This document shows, piece by piece, positions 1 through 7,862 of a stretch of 64,000 nucleotides of DNA (within the stretch, counting starts at the first letter, position 1; each line of letters begins with the position of its first letter). The notes beneath the pieces were generated by a model. That model was not told where the DNA came from and ran no database searches. It worked only from the letters and a program-made list of their open reading frames with translations. The translations under genes and the position numbers were made by a program. The stretch is from Lonepinella koalarum (GTDB lineage: Bacteria; Pseudomonadota; Gammaproteobacteria; Enterobacterales; Pasteurellaceae), in assembly GCF_042926695.1 (NCBI RefSeq), contig NZ_CP170642.1, positions 2,480,001-2,544,000 of the forward strand, in the 5' to 3' direction.

Positions 1-82
1 GCGTCATTCCTGCGACTAAATAAGCATTAAAATTATAGCCCGGTAATAATGGATTATCTTGTTGAGCAGGAGAAGATTGCAT
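1..82 (-). CDS. araC: Arabinose operon regulator AraC, N-terminus only
   Basis: Reading the complement from an ATG at 80-82 gives 27 residues beginning MQSSPAQQDNPLLPGYNFN and continuing AYLVAGMT. This matches the N-terminal arm of E. coli AraC ([20 protein letters not shown]). The rest lies beyond the left edge. AraC senses L-arabinose and activates ara promoters; the N-terminal arm seen here folds over the sugar pocket. The gene starts 9 nt after the araH stop, so it appears to be the last visible gene of an araF-araG-araH-araC unit. That differs from the divergent araC-araBAD arrangement of E. coli. Identification rests on a short stretch but the similarity is very specific. Confidence 0.85.
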   Translation of the reverse strand, partial: MQSSPAQQDNPLLPGYNFNAYLVAGMT

Positions 83-91
83 GCATTTTCC

Positions 92-1060
92 TTATGATTT
101 AATAAATTTTTGTTTATATTTATCAAAAATCACCGCAATTAATAGAATTAATCCACGTACCACATATTGAGCAAATGGTGAAATATTGAGTAAGTTCATG
201 GCATTCTCAATTGTACCTAAAATCAAAATCCCAGCAATAATAAAGGAAATTTTACCAACTCCACCACTCATTGAGACACCACCCAGTACACAAGCTGAAA
301 TGGCGGTCATTTCAAAACCAATGGAGGTCATTGGTTGTCCACTTGTCATACGAGCAGCAAGAATTACCCCCGCTAATGCTGAAACGACCCCTGATGCTAC
401 AAAAATAAGCAATTTAGTTCGATCAACATTAATCCCCGCTAAACGAGAGGCTTCTTCATTACCACCAATGGCTAAGGTATTTCGTCCATAAGTGGTGCGA
501 CCGAGTAAGAAACCAAAAATAGCAATACAAATAATGGTAAACCAAATTGGCAACGGAATACCAAGAAAATCTTGATAGCCTAAATCAAAAAATTCTTCTT
601 TAGTAATTCCCACCGCTTTACCGTCAGAAATAATATAACCTAAGCCACGTGCAATTTGCATGGTAGCAAGGGTACTAATAAATGAACTAATTTTAAGTTT
701 AGCAATCACAAATCCGTTCATTAATCCAATCATTGCCCCTAAGCCTAAACCGGCTGCAATGCCTAGAAATAAGCTTTGTGTGGCATTCAATGTCACTGCG
801 GTGACGACGCCAGCACAGGCAATCACGGATGCAACAGATAAGTCTATTTCACGTGCTGCCAAGCAAAATAACATTCCGCAAGATACCATTCCACTCATGG
901 AAATAGCAAGCCCTAGCCCTTTCATATTGATAACTGTCGCAAAGTTAGGAATAAAGATACAGGATGCGATAAAAATCACAGCGAAAATCAGTAACATGCC
1001 GTAAGCATTCCAGATTTTGGATAAAATTGTCGCATTTTTTGTTTGAGTTGTCGTATTCAT
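92..1060 (-). CDS. araH: L-arabinose ABC transporter permease AraH
   Basis: This 322-residue protein is the inner-membrane permease of the high-affinity arabinose importer. It is strongly hydrophobic with about 8-10 predicted membrane segments. The REIDLSVAS segment (around residues 69-77) and the GRTTYGRNTLAIGGN loop (around 188-202) are typical of the RbsC/AraH branched ribose/arabinose permeases. The start has a GGAG Shine-Dalgarno sequence. It follows araG by 18 nt and precedes araC by 9 nt, so it is co-transcribed with both. Specific assignment to arabinose comes from the strongly AraF-like and AraG-like neighbours. Confidence 0.94.
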   Translation of the reverse strand: MNTTTQTKNATILSKIWNAYGMLLIFAVIFIASCIFIPNFATVINMKGLGLAISMSGMVSCGMLFCLAAREIDLSVASVIACAGVVTAVTLNATQSLFLGIAAGLGLGAMIGLMNGFVIAKLKISSFISTLATMQIARGLGYIISDGKAVGITKEEFFDLGYQDFLGIPLPIWFTIICIAIFGFLLGRTTYGRNTLAIGGNEEASRLAGINVDRTKLLIFVASGVVSALAGVILAARMTSGQPMTSIGFEMTAISACVLGGVSMSGGVGKISFIIAGILILGTIENAMNLLNISPFAQYVVRGLILLIAVIFDKYKQKFIKS

Positions 1061-1078
1061 TATACATCTCCAAAATAG

Positions 1079-2566
1079 TTAAACCATTGCCAATTTTAAA
1101 ATTTTTTCTTCTGTGGCTTGTGAACGTTCAACGCAACCAGTCATTTTCCCTGCTCGCATGACCATAATTCTATCCGCCACACCAATCACTTCAGGTAAAT
1201 CACTGGAAACCACGATAATCGCCAATTTTTCATCCGCTAATTTGAAAATCAAATCATAGATTTCTGATTTTGCTCCCACATCAATCCCCCTTGTAGGTTC
1301 ATCAAGCAACAGCACTTTAATATCTTCCGATAACCAACGTCCAAGAATGGCTTTTTGTTGATTCCCCCCAGATAAATTCACAATTAACTGCTCAATAGAT
1401 GGGGTTTTCACGTTCATTTGTTGACGTTGTTGTTCTGCGTTTTGTTTTTCCCATTTTTCATTAATAATAAATTTAAACAAATTATGTGAACGTCTGGCAC
1501 TGATATTAATGTTTTCAGCTACCGTCGCCGTTGGAATAACCCCTTCTTTTTTACGATCTTCTGGACAAAGCACAATACCTTGTTCAATGGCTTGTTTTGG
1601 GGTGGAAATCGTACATTGTTTACCGTCTAATTCAATTGAGCCTTGTGTCATCGGATCCGCACCAAAGATCACTTTCAGTAATTCTGAACGCCCGGCGCCG
1701 ACTAATCCAAATAAACCGAGAATTTCCCCTGCTTTAACGGATAAATTAAAGTCGCCTTTCAATTTTGTGCCAGAAAGTGCGGTGATTTTTAGCCGAGTTT
1801 CACCGGTTTCTCTTGGACGATAATGATAAATATCACCCAGATTACGTCCCACCATGCTCCGCACTAAATCATCATTAGTGATTTTGCTCAAATCATTGAA
1901 AGTTTCCACAAATTGTCCGTCTTTTAATACGGTGATTTCATCACTAATACGGAAAATTTCTTCCATTCGGTGCGAAACATATAAAATCACTTTGCCTTCC
2001 GCTTTCAATTCATTAATCACTTGAAATAATTTATCAATTTCAGGTGCAGATAAACTACTGGTCGGTTCATCAAAGGCAATAATTTTTGCTCCACGACTTA
2101 AGGCCTTGGCAATTTCAATCATTTGCCATTGACCGATGGATAGCTCTTTTAATGGGGTATTAGGATCAACATTCAGATCTAACTTATCTAAATATTGCTG
2201 CGTCCGTTCGATTAACGCCTTTTGATTCACTATACCCAAATGATGAGGAAATTGCCCTAAACACAAATTTTCCGCCACCGTCATTTCAGGCACGATATTC
2301 AATTCTTGATAAATAATCGCAATCCCAGCCAATAAGGCTTCTTTGGTATTACGAAAGGTCATAGTTCGTCCACCGATATGTAATTTCCCTTCGGTGGGTA
2401 AATAGTTACCGCTCAGGATTTTCAATAGGGTCGATTTACCCGCCCCATTTTCGCCCATTAAAGCGTGAACCTTACCTTCATAACATTTAAATGACACATT
2501 TTGTAGAGCTTTAACGCCGGGGAATATTTTGGTAATGTTATCAAATTCTAAATAAGGAATTTGCAT
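1079..2566 (-). CDS. araG: L-arabinose ABC transporter ATPase AraG
   Basis: AraG is the cytoplasmic ATPase of the arabinose importer, a fused double ABC protein. The first domain has a Walker A GENGAGKST (around residues 39-47), signature LSIGQWQ and Walker B IIAFDEP. The second has a degenerate P-loop GLVGAGRSE, signature LSGGNQQK and Walker B VLLLDEP, as is usual for sugar-importer ATPases of this class. I chose the ATG at 2566 (MQIPYLEF, 495 residues). It sits 7 nt after an AAGGAG ribosome-binding site and matches the E. coli AraG N-terminus. An in-frame ATG 8 codons upstream lacks this support. Confidence 0.94.
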   Translation of the reverse strand: MQIPYLEFDNITKIFPGVKALQNVSFKCYEGKVHALMGENGAGKSTLLKILSGNYLPTEGKLHIGGRTMTFRNTKEALLAGIAIIYQELNIVPEMTVAENLCLGQFPHHLGIVNQKALIERTQQYLDKLDLNVDPNTPLKELSIGQWQMIEIAKALSRGAKIIAFDEPTSSLSAPEIDKLFQVINELKAEGKVILYVSHRMEEIFRISDEITVLKDGQFVETFNDLSKITNDDLVRSMVGRNLGDIYHYRPRETGETRLKITALSGTKLKGDFNLSVKAGEILGLFGLVGAGRSELLKVIFGADPMTQGSIELDGKQCTISTPKQAIEQGIVLCPEDRKKEGVIPTATVAENINISARRSHNLFKFIINEKWEKQNAEQQRQQMNVKTPSIEQLIVNLSGGNQQKAILGRWLSEDIKVLLLDEPTRGIDVGAKSEIYDLIFKLADEKLAIIVVSSDLPEVIGVADRIMVMRAGKMTGCVERSQATEEKILKLAMV

Positions 2567-2596
2567 AGAGTTTCTCCTTATAAAGGACATTGAATG

Positions 2597-2649
2597 GTTG
2601 GATTTCTCTCAACGATATAGCAATGCCATGACACCAAGAGAAATCCAAC
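2597..2649 (-). promoter_or_regulatory. Stem-loop between araF and araG
   Basis: A perfect 13-bp inverted repeat lies between the araF stop and araG. One arm is GTTGGATTTCTCT at 2597-2609 on the + strand and the matching arm is at 2637-2649, with a 27-nt loop. There is no run of T after it, so it is unlikely to be a full terminator. Its position suggests a 3'-end stabiliser that keeps the binding-protein message more abundant than the araGH message, as known for many ABC operons. Confidence 0.7.
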
Positions 2650-2659
2650 AATAAGAAGA

Positions 2660-3673
2660 TTAAAGTCCTTTTTTCGCTAATTCTTCTTTGAAATTTTCAC
2701 GTTTTAAAAATACAGGATCGCCGATGGCAATAAATTTTTCAGGTTCAACATCATCTTTGACCCATTTGTACAATAATTCAACACTTCTATAACCGTGCAC
2801 ATCTGGGCTAGGTAATAATGAACCTAAGAAACCGGTTGGATTTGGTTTAGATAATTCATTAACGGCATCCGTACCATTGATACCAATACCCACCACATTT
2901 GTCGCTTTAAAGCCTTGACCTTCGGTGGCACGCACACCACCTAATACCGTATTGTCATTCATACCGACAATCAACCAATTTTTCACTTCAGGATGTTGTA
3001 CTAACATGGAATTGGCGGCATCCAATGCACCTGGAATATCATTACTTTTAGTTGGTGATTTATAAATTTGTTTTTCAGGGAACCCTGATGCAATTAATGC
3101 TGAAATTGAACCTTCAGTACGGCGACGAGCGGTATCTAATTCATCTGCTGTAATGGCAAGCACTGCGGTTTCTTTCACATCCCATTTGCGGTTAAGCATT
3201 TCTTTGTAAAGTTCTTGACCTTGACGTTGACCAATTTCTTCCGCCGCCATCATAATTAATGGCACTTGGGTCATCGGTTCACCGGCTGCATTTAAAAATT
3301 GATCGTCAACGGTAATAACTTTCATTTTATAGGATCTGGCTTTTGCCATAATCGCCGGTCCAAGTTTTGGATCTGGCGTACAAATCACAAAACCTTTTGC
3401 ACCATTAGCGGCTAAATTATCAATAGCGTTTAAGGTTTTTTCACCATCAGGCACTGCAATTTTGATAATTTGCACATTTCCCAAATCGGCGGCAGCTTTA
3501 TCCGCAAATGTCCATTCGGTTTGGAACCATGGTTCTTCAGGCTGTTTCACTAAGAAACCTAATTTTAATGGATCTTCCGTGTTAGAATATGCTGGTAAGC
3601 TACTTAATCCAGCAAAACCTAAAACAGATACAGCGAGAAGTGATTTCATAAACGTTCTTTTGGTGAATTTCAT
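2660..3673 (-). CDS. araF: L-arabinose periplasmic binding protein AraF
   Basis: This 337-residue protein is the periplasmic L-arabinose receptor that feeds AraGH. An N-terminal signal peptide is followed by a type I periplasmic-binding fold. Long blocks are nearly identical to E. coli AraF, for example LGFLVKQPEEPWFQTEW, IKIAVPDGEKTLNAID, GAKGFVICTPDPKLG and LLPSPDVHGY. It is the first gene of the ara unit. The ribosome-binding site AGGAGA is 6 nt before the ATG. The upstream region carries CRP and AraC-type sites, so catabolite and arabinose control are expected. Confidence 0.97.
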   Translation of the reverse strand: MKFTKRTFMKSLLAVSVLGFAGLSSLPAYSNTEDPLKLGFLVKQPEEPWFQTEWTFADKAAADLGNVQIIKIAVPDGEKTLNAIDNLAANGAKGFVICTPDPKLGPAIMAKARSYKMKVITVDDQFLNAAGEPMTQVPLIMMAAEEIGQRQGQELYKEMLNRKWDVKETAVLAITADELDTARRRTEGSISALIASGFPEKQIYKSPTKSNDIPGALDAANSMLVQHPEVKNWLIVGMNDNTVLGGVRATEGQGFKATNVVGIGINGTDAVNELSKPNPTGFLGSLLPSPDVHGYRSVELLYKWVKDDVEPEKFIAIGDPVFLKRENFKEELAKKGL

Positions 3674-3786
3674 ATTAAGTTCTCCTATGGATAGATATTA
3701 CATTAATTATCAATCAGATAATGCTTAATTGATAAAGTTTGAAATTCTAATTTAGGGCTATATTACAAAATTAGAATAAATGAAAA

Positions 3787-3802
3787 AGTGATCTAGATCA
3801 CA
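3787..3802. promoter_or_regulatory. CRP-cAMP site upstream of araF
   Basis: AGTGATCTAGATCACA contains the perfect 14-bp palindrome GTGATCTAGATCAC at 3788-3801 and matches the CRP consensus TGTGA-N6-TCACA at all but one base. A possible -10 hexamer TAATAT on the minus strand (3760-3765) would put the araF start near 3752. The site would then be centred close to -42, a class II activation position. The promoter assignment is inference. Confidence 0.8.
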
Positions 3803-3813
3803 GTTTAAATTTA

Positions 3814-3830
3814 TAGCAAAATTATCCATA
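3814..3830 (+). promoter_or_regulatory. AraC half-site upstream of araF
   Basis: TAGCAAAATTATCCATA fits the known AraC half-site consensus TAGC-N7-TCCATA exactly and closely resembles E. coli araI1. It lies next to the CRP site, on the far side from araF. Read in the direction of araF transcription it is inverted relative to araI1 of araBAD. No second clear half-site was found. Confidence 0.7.
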
Positions 3831-3972
3831 TATTGAGCTAAAAAAACCTGTGTGAAATATGAAAATTTATGATGACTTATATGAAAAATACGCTGTTTCG
3901 TGCTATTTTCTTGATTATCAGGTATGCTTAGCATCAAAAACCACGTGCAAAGAAGATAAAAAGAGAAAATCC

Positions 3973-4599
3973 ATGTCTGAAATAAAATTAAACTACTATA
4001 AAACCCACTTTCTCACCAGTGCAGCGAATATTACGCAACTCCCCGAAGATACGGGAATTGAAATCGCTTTTGCAGGACGTTCAAATGCGGGAAAATCTAC
4101 CGCACTTAATGCTTTAACCAATCAAAAAAACTTGGCTCGTACATCAAAAACCCCGGGGCGGACGCAGTTAATTAATTTATTTGAAGTGGAACCGCAATGT
4201 AAACTCGTGGATTTACCCGGTTATGGTTATGCTGCTGTCCCTGAACAGATGAAATTGCAATGGCAAAAGTCTTTATCGGAATATTTACAGAAACGAGAAT
4301 GTTTGCAAGGCGTAGTGATTTTAATGGATATTCGCCATCCGCTGAAAGATTTAGATCAGCAAATGATTGAATGGGCTGTCGCATCGGAATTACCTGTACT
4401 ATTATTACTCACCAAAGCAGATAAACTTAGCCAAAGTGCCAGATCAAAAACCGTAAAAATGGTGCGTGAAGCGATTTTACCCTTTCAGGGAGATGTTCAA
4501 GTTGAGCCATTTTCAGCTCTCAATAAAATCGGTATAGATCGCTTGTCCGCCAAGTTAAATGAATGGTTTAGTCCTGCTTTTGCCACTGAAAATCCTTAA
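3973..4599 (+). CDS. engB: Ribosome-biogenesis GTPase EngB (YihA/YsxC)
   Basis: EngB is an essential GTPase needed for assembly of the large ribosomal subunit. The 208-residue form starting at 3973 begins MSEIKLNYYKTHFLTSA, matching the family N-terminus. The open frame extends 38 codons upstream but that part has no family resemblance. G1 P-loop GRSNAGKS is at residues 35-42, G2 is in the KTPGRTQ region, G3 is VDLPGYGYA and G4 is LLTKADKL. It is monocistronic or leads into comM 96 nt downstream; the gap carries a USS core at 4641-4649. Confidence 0.95.
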   Translation: MSEIKLNYYKTHFLTSAANITQLPEDTGIEIAFAGRSNAGKSTALNALTNQKNLARTSKTPGRTQLINLFEVEPQCKLVDLPGYGYAAVPEQMKLQWQKSLSEYLQKRECLQGVVILMDIRHPLKDLDQQMIEWAVASELPVLLLLTKADKLSQSARSKTVKMVREAILPFQGDVQVEPFSALNKIGIDRLSAKLNEWFSPAFATENP

Positions 4600-4640
4600 T
4601 TTTGTGATCTCTATTCCAAAAATACACCGTCATTTTTGTA

Positions 4641-4649
4641 AAGTGCGGT
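4641..4649 (+). repeat. DNA uptake signal sequence (USS) core, with list of other copies
   Basis: AAGTGCGGT is the core 9-mer of the Haemophilus-type uptake signal. Other exact copies, either strand, start at 5262, 6269, 6304, 7566, 14109, 16000, 18851, 19360, 22225, 22835, 24332, 26861, 31182, 31870, 34945, 36496, 46376, 52262 and 59951. The density, about one per 3 kb, is much greater than chance and is typical of naturally competent Pasteurellaceae. Many copies are inside genes and some inside terminators. Confidence 0.95.
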
Positions 4650-4695
4650 GGATTTTTTTATGATTTTTCTGATTTGTTATTTAAAAGGAAAAGTC

Positions 4696-6231
4696 ATGTC
4701 GTTAGCCATTGTTTATAGCCGTGCATCTATCGGGGTACAAGCCTCCCTTGTGACCATCGAAGTCCATATTAGCAATGGTAAACCAAATTTTGTGTTGGTG
4801 GGATTACCAGAAAAAACCGTGAAAGAAGCACAGGATCGCGTGAGAAGTGCCTTGATTAATGCACAATTTAAATATCCACCAAAACGCATTACGGTTAATC
4901 TTGCCCCAGCAGATTTACCTAAAGAGGGGGGACGTTTTGATTTGCCGATTGCGTTGGGGATTTTGGCAGCATCAGGGCAAATTAATGCGGAACAATTACG
5001 TCAATTTGAATTTCTCGGTGAACTGGCATTAACAGGTAATTTACGTGGTGTACAAGGAGTTATTCCTGCTATTTTAGCGGCTCAAAAAGCAAAAAGAACC
5101 ATGATTATTGCCCCACAAAATGCCAATGAGGCCTCTCTCATCTCAGAACACGACAGTTATTATGCAAATTCACTGTTAGAAGTGGTACAATTTCTCGATA
5201 ATCAATTAAATTTGCCAACGGCGAGCCAAATGGCAGATCAAATTAGGTCAAATGCCAAGCAAAGTGCGGTGCAAAATAGTAAAGATTTAACCGATATTAT
5301 CGGGCAACATCATGCCAAACGAGCCTTAATCATTGCCGCTGCTGGACAGCATAACTTACTTTTATTAGGTCCACCGGGGACAGGCAAAACCATGCTTGCC
5401 AGTCGATTAACCGATCTCTTACCCGAAATGAGTGATCAAGAAGCCATAGAAACCGCCTCCGTCACAAGCCTGATTCAAAATGAACTGAATTTTGCCAATT
5501 GGAAGAAACGTCCATTCCGTAGCCCGCATCATAGTGCATCTTTGCCCGCGTTAGTGGGAGGGGGATCGATCCCAAAACCAGGTGAAATTTCATTAGCTCA
5601 CAATGGCATTCTTTTTCTTGATGAGTTGCCCGAGTTTGAACGGAAAGTATTAGATGCATTACGCCAACCCTTAGAAAGTGGTGAAATAGTTATCTCTCGT
5701 GCCACTGCTAAGATTCAATTCCCCGCTAAATTTCAATTAGTTGCTGCTATGAATCCAAGCCCAACAGGGCATTATCAAGGATCGCACAATCGCACATCAC
5801 CACAACAAATTATCCGTTATTTGAATCGGTTATCAGGACCTTTTTTAGATCGCTTTGATTTATCGATTGAAGTCCCCTTGTTACCGCAGGGTGCATTACA
5901 AAGCCAACAAGATCGGGGTGAAAGCAGCGAACAAGTGCGGTTAAAAATTGTTAAGGTACGCGAAAGACAATTCGCTCGGCAGGGTAAAGTGAATGCTCAT
6001 TTAACCAGCAAAGAAATTGAACGTTATTGCCCGTTATTAGAAAAAGATGCGATTTTTTTGGAAAATGCGCTAACTAAACTCGGTTTATCGGTACGAGCTT
6101 ATCATCGTATTCTCAAGGTTTCTCGTACTATTGCAGATTTAGCAGAGTCGGAACAAATTACGCAAGCCCATTTAGCCGAAGCCTTGGGGTATCGTACTAT
6201 GGATCGGTTATTATTGAAGTTACATGAATAA
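4696..6231 (+). CDS. comM: Competence-related Mg-chelatase-like AAA+ helicase ComM (YifB)
   Basis: ComM is a hexameric AAA+ helicase that promotes branch migration during natural transformation in H. influenzae and Vibrio. The 511-residue form from the ATG at 4696 begins MSLAIVYSRASIGVQ, the usual family start, with AAGGAA upstream. The N-terminal Lon/ChlI-like domain includes LPEKTVKEAQDRVRSAL. The AAA+ core carries Walker A GPPGTGKT and Walker B LFLDELPEF, followed by the Mg-chelatase C-terminal domain. The gene contains a USS at 5262-5270, fitting a competence gene in a transformable family. Confidence 0.95.
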   Translation: MSLAIVYSRASIGVQASLVTIEVHISNGKPNFVLVGLPEKTVKEAQDRVRSALINAQFKYPPKRITVNLAPADLPKEGGRFDLPIALGILAASGQINAEQLRQFEFLGELALTGNLRGVQGVIPAILAAQKAKRTMIIAPQNANEASLISEHDSYYANSLLEVVQFLDNQLNLPTASQMADQIRSNAKQSAVQNSKDLTDIIGQHHAKRALIIAAAGQHNLLLLGPPGTGKTMLASRLTDLLPEMSDQEAIETASVTSLIQNELNFANWKKRPFRSPHHSASLPALVGGGSIPKPGEISLAHNGILFLDELPEFERKVLDALRQPLESGEIVISRATAKIQFPAKFQLVAAMNPSPTGHYQGSHNRTSPQQIIRYLNRLSGPFLDRFDLSIEVPLLPQGALQSQQDRGESSEQVRLKIVKVRERQFARQGKVNAHLTSKEIERYCPLLEKDAIFLENALTKLGLSVRAYHRILKVSRTIADLAESEQITQAHLAEALGYRTMDRLLLKLHE

Positions 6232-6268
6232 TGAAAGTTTATATTGATATAAAACAGATAAAAAATAA

Positions 6269-6312
6269 ACCGCACTTTATTTTCATCATGACTCCATCAA
6301 GCAAAGTGCGGT
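6269..6312. terminator. Bidirectional terminator built from an inverted USS pair
   Basis: ACCGCACTT at 6269-6277 and AAGTGCGGT at 6304-6312 form a stem between the convergent comM and yfbU genes. T-rich sequence follows on the + strand (ATTTTTT). Inverted USS pairs acting as terminators are well known in H. influenzae. Confidence 0.8.
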
Positions 6313-6328
6313 ATTTTTTCGCTAATTT

Positions 6329-6823
6329 TTACGCATTCAAAATATTCTGAATTTCCTGAATACTTAAATGATAACCATGTGGGCAGTTACGCCATTCATC
6401 CAGCATTTTAATGTATTTATCCCACATTGGGGTTTGTGAATCACAGCCATGTTCACAACGCATAAATTCTTGATATTTGCCTTCCACTCCCGTAATAAAA
6501 CGCAAGTAGCTTAAATATTTTTTCTCACGCACCGCACAATAGCCTACGAATTGTAAGCGGTGTGGCGTAACAGTAGTTTTGTCGGATAAATTATTGTAAG
6601 AAACATGCAAGGCTTTGTACATTTCTAAGGTATCGAGAACAGTTTGGCATTCTTCTAATGAAATATTGCTAAACTCCTGATCTAATTCTTTTAATTCACG
6701 CGCAAAACCGCCCTTTACAATCGTTTCTAAACGGCTGTATTTTGCTTTGCTTTCTGGTTCAAGTAAACCCATTAATTTATATTGATTAGCTAAAATTAAG
6801 CGTTGAGTTGATGTCATTTCCAT
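6329..6823 (-). CDS. yfbU: YfbU family protein
   Basis: The 164-residue protein is collinear with E. coli YfbU (UPF0304). Shared blocks include MEMT..QRLILANQYK at the start, MYKALHVSYNNL in the middle, the PMWDKYIKML segment, and the C-terminal LSIQEIQNILNA. The biochemical function of the family is not established to my knowledge. No membrane segments or signal peptide are visible, so it is probably cytosolic. It is convergent with comM and separated from mlaA by only 25 nt, so it could be co-transcribed downstream of mlaA. Confidence 0.9.
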   Translation of the reverse strand: MEMTSTQRLILANQYKLMGLLEPESKAKYSRLETIVKGGFARELKELDQEFSNISLEECQTVLDTLEMYKALHVSYNNLSDKTTVTPHRLQFVGYCAVREKKYLSYLRFITGVEGKYQEFMRCEHGCDSQTPMWDKYIKMLDEWRNCPHGYHLSIQEIQNILNA

Positions 6824-6848
6824 AATAAATTCCTTATTTAATTCTTAT

Positions 6849-7598
6849 TTAATCTATACTGTTTAAATCATCTTCTGATAATCCCGTTTCTTTTACTTTA
6901 ACATTGCCATCAGTGGCTCTATATTCAAGATTTTGATAATAGGCTTCACGGAACGTGATATAAGGATCTTGTGCCTGATCGAGTAATGCCTCTTTATCCA
7001 TTGCTTTGGCTCGTGTATCCACAGCTTGAACACCAGTTTTAACTAGGGACCATGCCCCACCAACCCAGTGCCAGAATGGATAAGTATAAGCGGTATCGAC
7101 TATCGAACCGGTTAATTCTCGTGGCGTGGTAGCGTTATATACCGGTAACACAACATAGGCGCCCGGCTCTACACCATAACTGCCAAGGCTATCTCCAAAA
7201 GTACGTTGATGTTCAATTTTGAGTGGGTCACTATAGCTAGCCCAGTCAATTAAACCGCCTAAACCAAAGGTTGAATTAATCACAAAACGATTAAAATGTA
7301 CTATGGCTTTTTTACCCTCACCTTCCAATAATCGGTTAACAAAACTGACCGGTTCATCTAGGTTATTGGCAACATTGGAGATGCCTGTAGTCAGTGGGCT
7401 AGGCAAAGCATCCCAGCCTTTCGCTACGGGCTTTAATAGATAAGGATCTAACACTTTATAGTTAAAATCCCACATGGTACGGTTAAAACCTTGTAGTGGA
7501 TCATTGCGTTCGCCTGTCACAGGATCAAGCGTGTTAGTACAGCCACTCAATAAAACGATACTACAAAGTGCGGTGGATAATATTGCAGTTTTTTTCAT
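6849..7598 (-). CDS. mlaA: Outer-membrane lipid-asymmetry lipoprotein MlaA (VacJ)
   Basis: MlaA is the outer-membrane lipoprotein of the Mla system, which removes surface-exposed phospholipids and passes them to periplasmic MlaC. A lipoprotein signal peptide ends in the lipobox LLSGC. The mature part contains the MlaA motifs DPLQGFNRTMWDFN, PVSFVNRLL, FGLGGLIDWAS and GPYVVLP-like GAYVVLP. I chose the ATG at 7598 (MKKTAILS). A longer reading starts with TTG at 7613. The codons for STAL in the signal peptide are a USS (7566-7574), so the uptake signal is accommodated in a sequence-tolerant region. Confidence 0.95.
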   Translation of the reverse strand: MKKTAILSTALCSIVLLSGCTNTLDPVTGERNDPLQGFNRTMWDFNYKVLDPYLLKPVAKGWDALPSPLTTGISNVANNLDEPVSFVNRLLEGEGKKAIVHFNRFVINSTFGLGGLIDWASYSDPLKIEHQRTFGDSLGSYGVEPGAYVVLPVYNATTPRELTGSIVDTAYTYPFWHWVGGAWSLVKTGVQAVDTRAKAMDKEALLDQAQDPYITFREAYYQNLEYRATDGNVKVKETGLSEDDLNSID

Positions 7599-7692
7599 CT
7601 GATTTGTTCTCAAATAAATTTTTCCCTATTGTAAATGAGTTAGGCGAAATCTACAAAAAAATTTACCTCAGTTTAGCTAGAAATCTGCATAG

Positions 7693-7731
7693 TGTGAATA
7701 TTAATTCACTTTTTCTGCATAAATATATATT
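7693..7731 (+). promoter_or_regulatory. Tandem ARG boxes (ArgR operator) upstream of carA
   Basis: The 18-bp window 7693-7710 contains TGAATATTAATTCA at 7695-7708, a perfect match to the core of the ArgR box TGAAT-W4-ATTCA. A second weaker box at 7714-7731 (TGCAT-AAAT-ATATA core) follows after exactly 3 bp, the spacing that ArgR hexamers require. This predicts arginine-dependent repression of the carA-fic-lysE-carB unit. Confidence 0.85.
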
Positions 7732-7768
7732 CTTGTAACTTTACAAGATGATCTGGGCTTGATAAAAT
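7732..7768 (+). promoter_or_regulatory. Probable carA promoter overlapping a small palindrome
   Basis: TTTACA at 7740-7745 and TAAAAT at 7763-7768 are separated by 17 bp. TGA directly before the -10 makes an extended -10. The -35 lies inside the palindrome CTTGTAACTTTACAAG (7732-7747, 7-bp arms with a 2-nt centre). The palindrome could be an operator for a second regulator, for example a pyrimidine or purine signal, but I do not recognise it. The ARG boxes end just upstream. Confidence 0.6.
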
Positions 7769-7862
7769 AGCTTGAATTTAATTAATTCATCTCGAGATTG
7801 CACTAAGCAATCTTAGGTTAATGAATATTTGTAAGTGTTCAACCACACAATCAGGAGTAATT

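Noticed and set aside
3674..3760. Second AraC half-site near the araF start
   Set aside because: Only partial matches such as TATCCATA close to the ribosome-binding site; the TAGC half is absent.
3859..3972. 38-codon N-terminal extension of EngB
   Set aside because: No similarity to the family; the ATG at 3973 matches the conserved start.
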